Origin: Candidatus Eiseniibacteriota bacterium
GTDB lineage: Bacteria; Eisenbacteria; RBG-16-71-46; JAGVPR01
Assembly: GCA_020052115.1 (NCBI GenBank)
Contig: JAGVPR010000245.1
Location: forward strand, 1-9,389
Direction of reading: 5' to 3'
DNA: 9,389 nt
Shown here: positions 6,646 through 9,389 of the stretch, one piece after another
Layout: each line of letters begins with the position of its first letter
Numbering within the stretch: position 1 is the first letter of the stretch
The notes under the pieces: model-generated
The model's input: the letters and a program-made list of their open reading frames with translations, nothing else
The model's database searches: none
What the model was told of the DNA's origin: nothing
Program-made: the position numbers and the translations under genes

Positions 6646-8120
6646 CACGATCCCACCCGGGTCGTGTCGAGCCAGCCGCCCGTGAAGCCGGCCGCCCTGA
6701 GGCCCCTCACGATGTGCGGGTTCCTCCGCATGACGCGCCACACGAGGCCGCTCCGGTAGTTCTCGATCATCGCCAGGATCGGTCCCTGGTCTATCCCGAG
6801 ATAGTCCGTGTCGAACCAACCCACGCCGGGCACGACACGGCCGTGCTGCACCGGGATCTCCACCCGCAGCGTCGGGTTCAGCGCGTCCACGAAACCGTAT
6901 TTCGAGAACACGTTCGAGCCGTAGGTCATTCGCATCGACATGATCGTAGGAAGCACGACTTCCGGCGCGAAGGCGATCGAGCCGGCCGCGGCCGACGGCG
7001 AGACGGTGCCGTCATCCTGCACCTCGTTGAACGATGCCCCGCGCGCCCAGTAGGTGTGGAACTCGCGGCGCCGTCCGTCAATCTCCAGGGCGCGCTCCAC
7101 GGGCCCATCGCATGCCGTCAGCCCCCAGAACCGCTCGCCGTAGCCGGACCAACCGCCGGGATTCGCCACGGCATAAGCGCGCTGCGAGAGCGCCGCGCGC
7201 CGCGAATTCTCGAAGTAGTCGCTGCCGCGCTGCGTCATGTACTGGTCCCGGATGCCGCGGAAATCCACCCAGACGTGTGAGTACTGGTGGCCGAAGAGCG
7301 GCGCGAAACCGAGATGCTCCTGCCCCTGAAAGGCGCCCCACTTGTAGCCCGAGACCCACGACGCCCAAGCGTCGAGCCCGACCGGATGGGACGGCGAACC
7401 GAGGGCGAGGACGTACATGATCAGCGCCTCGTTGTACCCGCGCCAGTCATAAGGCAGATGTCCCTTCCCGGGAGTCCACCCGTGGGAGACCGTCGGCGGC
7501 CGAACCTGCGCCCAGCGCCAGTCCACTCGCGCGTACAGGGAATCCGCGAGGGCGCGGATGCTGTCCTCTTCGGCCGCGGGCCCGTCGAAGTACGATCCGC
7601 AGAAGAGCGCGCCCGCGATGAGCAGCGCCGTGTCCATCGTCGAGAGTTCCACGTCGCGGAAGCGGTGGCCGGTTTCCGGCTCGAGGAAGTGGTAGAAGAA
7701 GCCGCGGTAGCCGCCTGAGCCCGACGCCAGCGAGTCCTGGCGCAGGGTCCAGAGGAACCGAAGCGTGTCGAGCACGCGCCGGCGCGCGTCCTCCCGGGAG
7801 ATGTAGCCGCGCTCGGCGCCGATCGGGTAGGCGGTGAGCGCAAATCCTGTTGCGCCCACGCTCACGAAGGATTTGGAAGGCGCGCGATCCGGGGTCAGCC
7901 CTGTCCGATGATCGCTGAGATCCCAGAAGTAATGAAACGTCCGCTGTTCGAGGGTGTCGAGAAACGCAGCGCCCAACGGTGCCGACAAGGCCCGGTTCGA
8001 GGCCTTTCCCCTCGGGGTGCCGCAGCCGGCCGCGGCCAGTACGGCCGAGATCGCGACGGCCGCCAGCATGAACGCCGCTGCGACCGGTCGTGACACGGAT
8101 GGTCCTCCGCTCATCGCCAT
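6645..8120 (-). CDS. GH144-type beta-1,2-glucanase-like lipoprotein (PF10091 glycoamylase-like domain)
   Basis: The protein has 491 residues. It matches the 'glycoamylase-like' PF10091 group that contains the GH144 endo-beta-1,2-glucanases and sophorose-releasing enzymes. Visible signatures are FHYFWD (62-67), ELSTMDTALLIAGAL (158-172), DWRGYNEALIMY (225-236), FQGQEHLGFAPLFGHQYSH (264-282), DFRGIRD (286-292), DYFENSRRA (301-309) and FWGLTACDGP (331-340). Acidic residues E158, D163 and E231 in the conserved blocks are plausible catalytic candidates; this assignment is mine. A signal peptide with lipobox AAAGC puts lipidated Cys at residue 33, so the enzyme is membrane-anchored outside the cytoplasm. 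The start chosen is the ATG at 8120, preceded by AAAGGGGAT at good spacing; an ATG two codons later (8114) is the alternative. First gene of the operon. PF10091 alone does not fix linkage, so an exo-acting or other beta-glucan specificity is possible. Confidence 0.88.
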   Translation of the reverse strand: MAMSGGPSVSRPVAAAFMLAAVAISAVLAAAGCGTPRGKASNRALSAPLGAAFLDTLEQRTFHYFWDLSDHRTGLTPDRAPSKSFVSVGATGFALTAYPIGAERGYISREDARRRVLDTLRFLWTLRQDSLASGSGGYRGFFYHFLEPETGHRFRDVELSTMDTALLIAGALFCGSYFDGPAAEEDSIRALADSLYARVDWRWAQVRPPTVSHGWTPGKGHLPYDWRGYNEALIMYVLALGSPSHPVGLDAWASWVSGYKWGAFQGQEHLGFAPLFGHQYSHVWVDFRGIRDQYMTQRGSDYFENSRRAALSQRAYAVANPGGWSGYGERFWGLTACDGPVERALEIDGRRREFHTYWARGASFNEVQDDGTVSPSAAAGSIAFAPEVVLPTIMSMRMTYGSNVFSKYGFVDALNPTLRVEIPVQHGRVVPGVGWFDTDYLGIDQGPILAMIENYRSGLVWRVMRRNPHIVRGLRAAGFTGGWLDTTRVGS

Positions 8121-8126
8121 CGCTAT

Positions 8127-8134
8127 CCCCTTTG
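8127..8134 (-). promoter_or_regulatory. Ribosome binding site of the GH144-type gene
   Basis: On the minus strand the bases just before the start read AAAGGGGATAGCG and then ATG. The purine-rich AAAGGGGA block is about five bases from the ATG at 8120. This favours 8120 over the later in-frame ATG at 8114, and over longer upstream openings of the same frame, which would overlap the divergent regulator gene. Confidence 0.6.
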
Positions 8135-8140
8135 GAATCC

Positions 8141-8160
8141 CCCGTCCGGCACCCCACGGG
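8141..8160 (-). other. Small inverted repeat in the operon leader
   Basis: CCCGT at 8141-8145 and ACGGG at 8156-8160 are inverted repeats separated by 10 bases. In the operon mRNA they could form a 5-bp GC-rich stem just upstream of the ribosome binding site. The stem is short, and in DNA this rich in GC it may be chance. No T-tract follows, so it is not called an attenuator. Confidence 0.25.
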
Positions 8161-8252
8161 AGAGGCCTGTCCGCTTCGCCGGAGCTTACACCCAATGCCC
8201 CGCGGCGCCCGGATGCCGCGGCCGAAACCGACCAGCCCATCCGACTCCATCC

Positions 8253-8281
8253 TTGACGAAGCTGCCGCCGGAGACTATAAT
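8253..8281 (+). promoter_or_regulatory. Sigma-70 promoter of the LacI-family regulator
   Basis: TTGACG (8253-8258, five of six consensus bases) and TATAAT (8276-8281, perfect) are separated by exactly 17 bp. The expected transcription start is near 8288, giving a leader of about 75 bases before the GTG at 8363. AT-rich hexamers of this quality stand out sharply in such GC-rich DNA. The start point falls inside the palindrome at 8282-8293, implying repression by the encoded protein or a relative. Confidence 0.85.
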
Positions 8282-8307
8282 GTAACCGGTTTCGCAGGGA
8301 CAGAGAA
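8279..8307 (-). promoter_or_regulatory. Possible divergent promoter for the sugar-uptake operon
   Basis: Read on the minus strand, TTCTCT (8307-8302) and TACATT (8284-8279) are separated by 17 bp. They match consensus at three and four of six positions. The predicted start near 8272 would give a leader of about 150 bases before the ATG at 8120. The candidate overlaps the regulator's -10 back to back, and the palindrome lies in its spacer next to the -10, a normal place for a repressor. It is weak and other starts in 8121-8280 cannot be excluded. Confidence 0.35.
8282..8293. promoter_or_regulatory. Candidate LacI-family operator
   Basis: GTAACCGGTTTC contains the perfect 8-bp palindrome AACCGGTT (8284-8291), and 10 of 12 positions are symmetric overall. 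A central CG inside an even palindrome is typical of LacI/GalR-family operators. It covers the predicted start of the regulator transcript and sits beside the -10 of the divergent candidate promoter, so one bound dimer could repress both. The regulator gene starts 70 bp away. Confidence 0.6.
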
Positions 8308-8317
8308 GCGGTCCGCT
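8307..8317. repeat. AGCGG-T-CCGCT dyad in the regulator leader
   Basis: AGCGG and CCGCT are perfect inverted repeats around one central T, in the transcribed leader of the regulator gene. A one-base loop makes an RNA hairpin impossible without opening the stem, so if it matters it is more likely a protein-binding dyad. It does not resemble the AACCGGTT palindrome, and it may be chance. Confidence 0.25.
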
Positions 8318-8353
8318 GGACAGCCTTTCGCCCCCTTCCGACCATCACTCTTC

Positions 8354-8358
8354 GGAGG
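8354..8358 (+). promoter_or_regulatory. Ribosome binding site that fixes the GTG start of the regulator
   Basis: GGAGG lies four bases before the GTG at 8363-8365. The spacing is slightly short, but the site is the only good one ahead of the helix-turn-helix codons. No ATG is available in this frame before the DNA-binding domain, so it decides the start. Confidence 0.7.
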
Positions 8359-8362
8359 CTTC

Positions 8363-9389
8363 GTGGCAACCATCAGAGACGTGGCCCGGTCCGCCGGGGT
8401 CTCGATCGCCACGGTCTCCCGCGTTTTCAACGGGAGCACGCGTGTCAGCGAAGGGACGCGGCGCCATGTCCACGAGATTGCCGCGAGCATGGGGTACTGG
8501 CCGAACTCCGCGGCACGAAGCCTCACGACGAGCCGCACGCTGACGCTGGGAGTCCTCCTTCCCGACCTCTACGGAGAGTTCTTCTCGGAAGTGATCCGCG
8601 GAATAGACCAGACGGCGCGCCGCGAAGGCTATCAGATCCTCGTCTCGAGTTCGCATGCGGATGCGGAAACACTTGTGTCGGCGACACGCTCGATGCGGGG
8701 CCTCGTGGACGGCCTCATCGTGATGGCCCCCCATGACGGAGCTTCGCGGGCGATCGAGCAGATCGGCGAATCGCTCCCGATCGTCGTGCTGAACCCGCGC
8801 TTCCCGACCAACGGTTTCGGCGCGATCTCGATCGCGAGCTTCGACGGCGCCTACGCCGTGGTCTCCCACCTTCTCCGGCTTGGACACCGCGCGATCGCGA
8901 CCGTCAATGGCCCCGTAGGCAATCTGGACGCCGAGGAGCGCCTCAGGGGTTACAGGACAGCTCTGAGTGAATGGGGCGTGGAGCCTTCGACACGGTGGGA
9001 GATAGCGGGCGATTTCACCGAGTCTTCCGGCTACTGGAGCGCCCGCCAGATCCTTCGATTGCACCCGCGCCCCACCGCCGTCGCCGCGGCCAACGACTAC
9101 ATGGCGATCGGGCTGATGAGCGCCCTTCGCGACAGCGGCGTGCTGGTGCCTCAAGAGATCGCCGTCACCGGCTTCGACGACATCGCCATCGCGCAGTATC
9201 TGAGCCCCGCCCTCACCACAGTGCACGTGGACGCTTACGAACTCGGCGAGCGTGCCGTGCGCCGGTGGCTGTCGTGCCGCTCGGACGAAGCGAAATCCAC
9301 CGCTCGCGACGTGCTCCCGACGCGTCTGGTGGTTCGCAAGTCCTGCGGCGCTCCGGCGCCCGAGTCCGGGAAGATCGCGCCGGCTCGCC
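8363..9389 (+). CDS. LacI/GalR-family transcriptional regulator (3' end outside window)
   Basis: The frame is open for 342 codons from the GTG at 8363 to the window edge, with no stop. Family members are usually 330-350 residues, so little is missing. The N-terminal helix-turn-helix reads TIRDVARSAGVSIATVSRV (3-21). Residues 15, 16 and 20 (I, A, R) align with the LacI specificity residues Tyr17, Gln18 and Arg22. The hinge is SAARSL (49-54), with Leu54 as the minor-groove intercalating leucine. The core is a periplasmic-binding-protein-like fold: LGVLLPDLYGEFFSEVIRGI (62-81), DGLIVMAP (116-123), EERLRGY (191-197), AANDYMAIGL (242-251) and VTGFDDIAIAQYLSPALTT (268-286). It is divergently transcribed from the sugar-uptake operon. 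It most likely represses that operon and itself through the AACCGGTT palindrome until a sugar effector binds. The effector cannot be read from the sequence; a beta-gluco-oligosaccharide or product is the contextual guess. Confidence 0.95.
   Translation, partial: MATIRDVARSAGVSIATVSRVFNGSTRVSEGTRRHVHEIAASMGYWPNSAARSLTTSRTLTLGVLLPDLYGEFFSEVIRGIDQTARREGYQILVSSSHADAETLVSATRSMRGLVDGLIVMAPHDGASRAIEQIGESLPIVVLNPRFPTNGFGAISIASFDGAYAVVSHLLRLGHRAIATVNGPVGNLDAEERLRGYRTALSEWGVEPSTRWEIAGDFTESSGYWSARQILRLHPRPTAVAAANDYMAIGLMSALRDSGVLVPQEIAVTGFDDIAIAQYLSPALTTVHVDAYELGERAVRRWLSCRSDEAKSTARDVLPTRLVVRKSCGAPAPESGKIAPAR

Noticed and set aside
5311..6759. A 482-codon open frame on the plus strand
   Set aside because: It is antisense to the solute-binding protein gene and is rich in Arg/Pro/Glu with no domain signature. 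It is a shadow frame.
6646..6819. Upstream in-frame extension of the binding protein by 58 residues
   Set aside because: It overlaps the GH144-type gene, is not signal-like, and would displace the lipobox from the N-terminus.
8121..8369. Upstream in-frame extension of the GH144-type protein by 83 residues
   Set aside because: It would run through both promoter elements into the regulator start and place an Arg-rich segment ahead of the lipoprotein signal.
8345..9226. A 293-codon open frame on the minus strand across the regulator gene
   Set aside because: It is antisense to a clear LacI-family protein, its residues are dominated by Arg, Gly, Asp and His in low-complexity order, and it matches no family. 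Long antisense frames are expected in DNA this rich in GC.
1..9389. CRISPR arrays, tRNA or rRNA genes, insertion sequences, toxin-antitoxin or phage-defence genes
   Set aside because: No regularly spaced repeats, tRNA-like cloverleaf, transposase motif or terminal inverted repeats were seen. The window is fully accounted for by one carbohydrate locus and its control region.

Overview
The window is a GC-rich, tightly packed carbohydrate-utilisation locus. It comes from a bacterium with two lipoproteins, a Sec-exported glycosidase and a bacterial ABC sugar importer. The base composition (about two-thirds GC by eye), overlapping stop/start codons and Shine-Dalgarno leaders fit an uncultured GC-rich, probably Gram-negative soil or sediment lineage (Gemmatimonadota-, Acidobacteriota- or Eisenbacteria-like). 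This placement is inferred from style, not from a marker gene.

Layout: (1) Bases 1-436, plus strand: the C-terminal third of a GH1 beta-glucosidase, cut by the left edge. (2) Bases 443-8120, minus strand: one five-gene operon, read right to left. It encodes a GH144-type endo-beta-1,2-glucanase-like lipoprotein, a family 1 solute-binding lipoprotein, a MalF-type permease, a MalG-type permease, and a large exported multidomain protein. That last protein has a CBM-like domain, an F5/8 type C (discoidin) domain and an (alpha/alpha)6 glycosidase-like module. Gene junctions are TGATG, ATGA, a 19-bp gap and ATGA. (3) Bases 8121-8362: the intergenic control region, with a near-consensus sigma-70 promoter for the regulator, an overlapping weaker promoter candidate for the operon, and a LacI-type palindrome between them. 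(4) Bases 8363-9389, plus strand: a LacI-family repressor starting at GTG. It is open to the right edge and probably lacks only its last few residues.

Proposed working: the GH144-type lipoprotein cuts a beta-glucan, most likely beta-1,2-glucan, outside the cytoplasm. The binding protein and two permeases import the oligosaccharides using an ATPase encoded elsewhere. The large discoidin-glycosidase trims or binds a related substrate outside the membrane, and the GH1 enzyme hydrolyses the imported sugars. The LacI protein senses the sugar and controls itself and the operon from one shared operator. The substrate rests on the GH144/PF10091 similarity and is not proven by the sequence. The most novel component is the 1046-residue discoidin-glycosidase, whose catalytic family I cannot assign.
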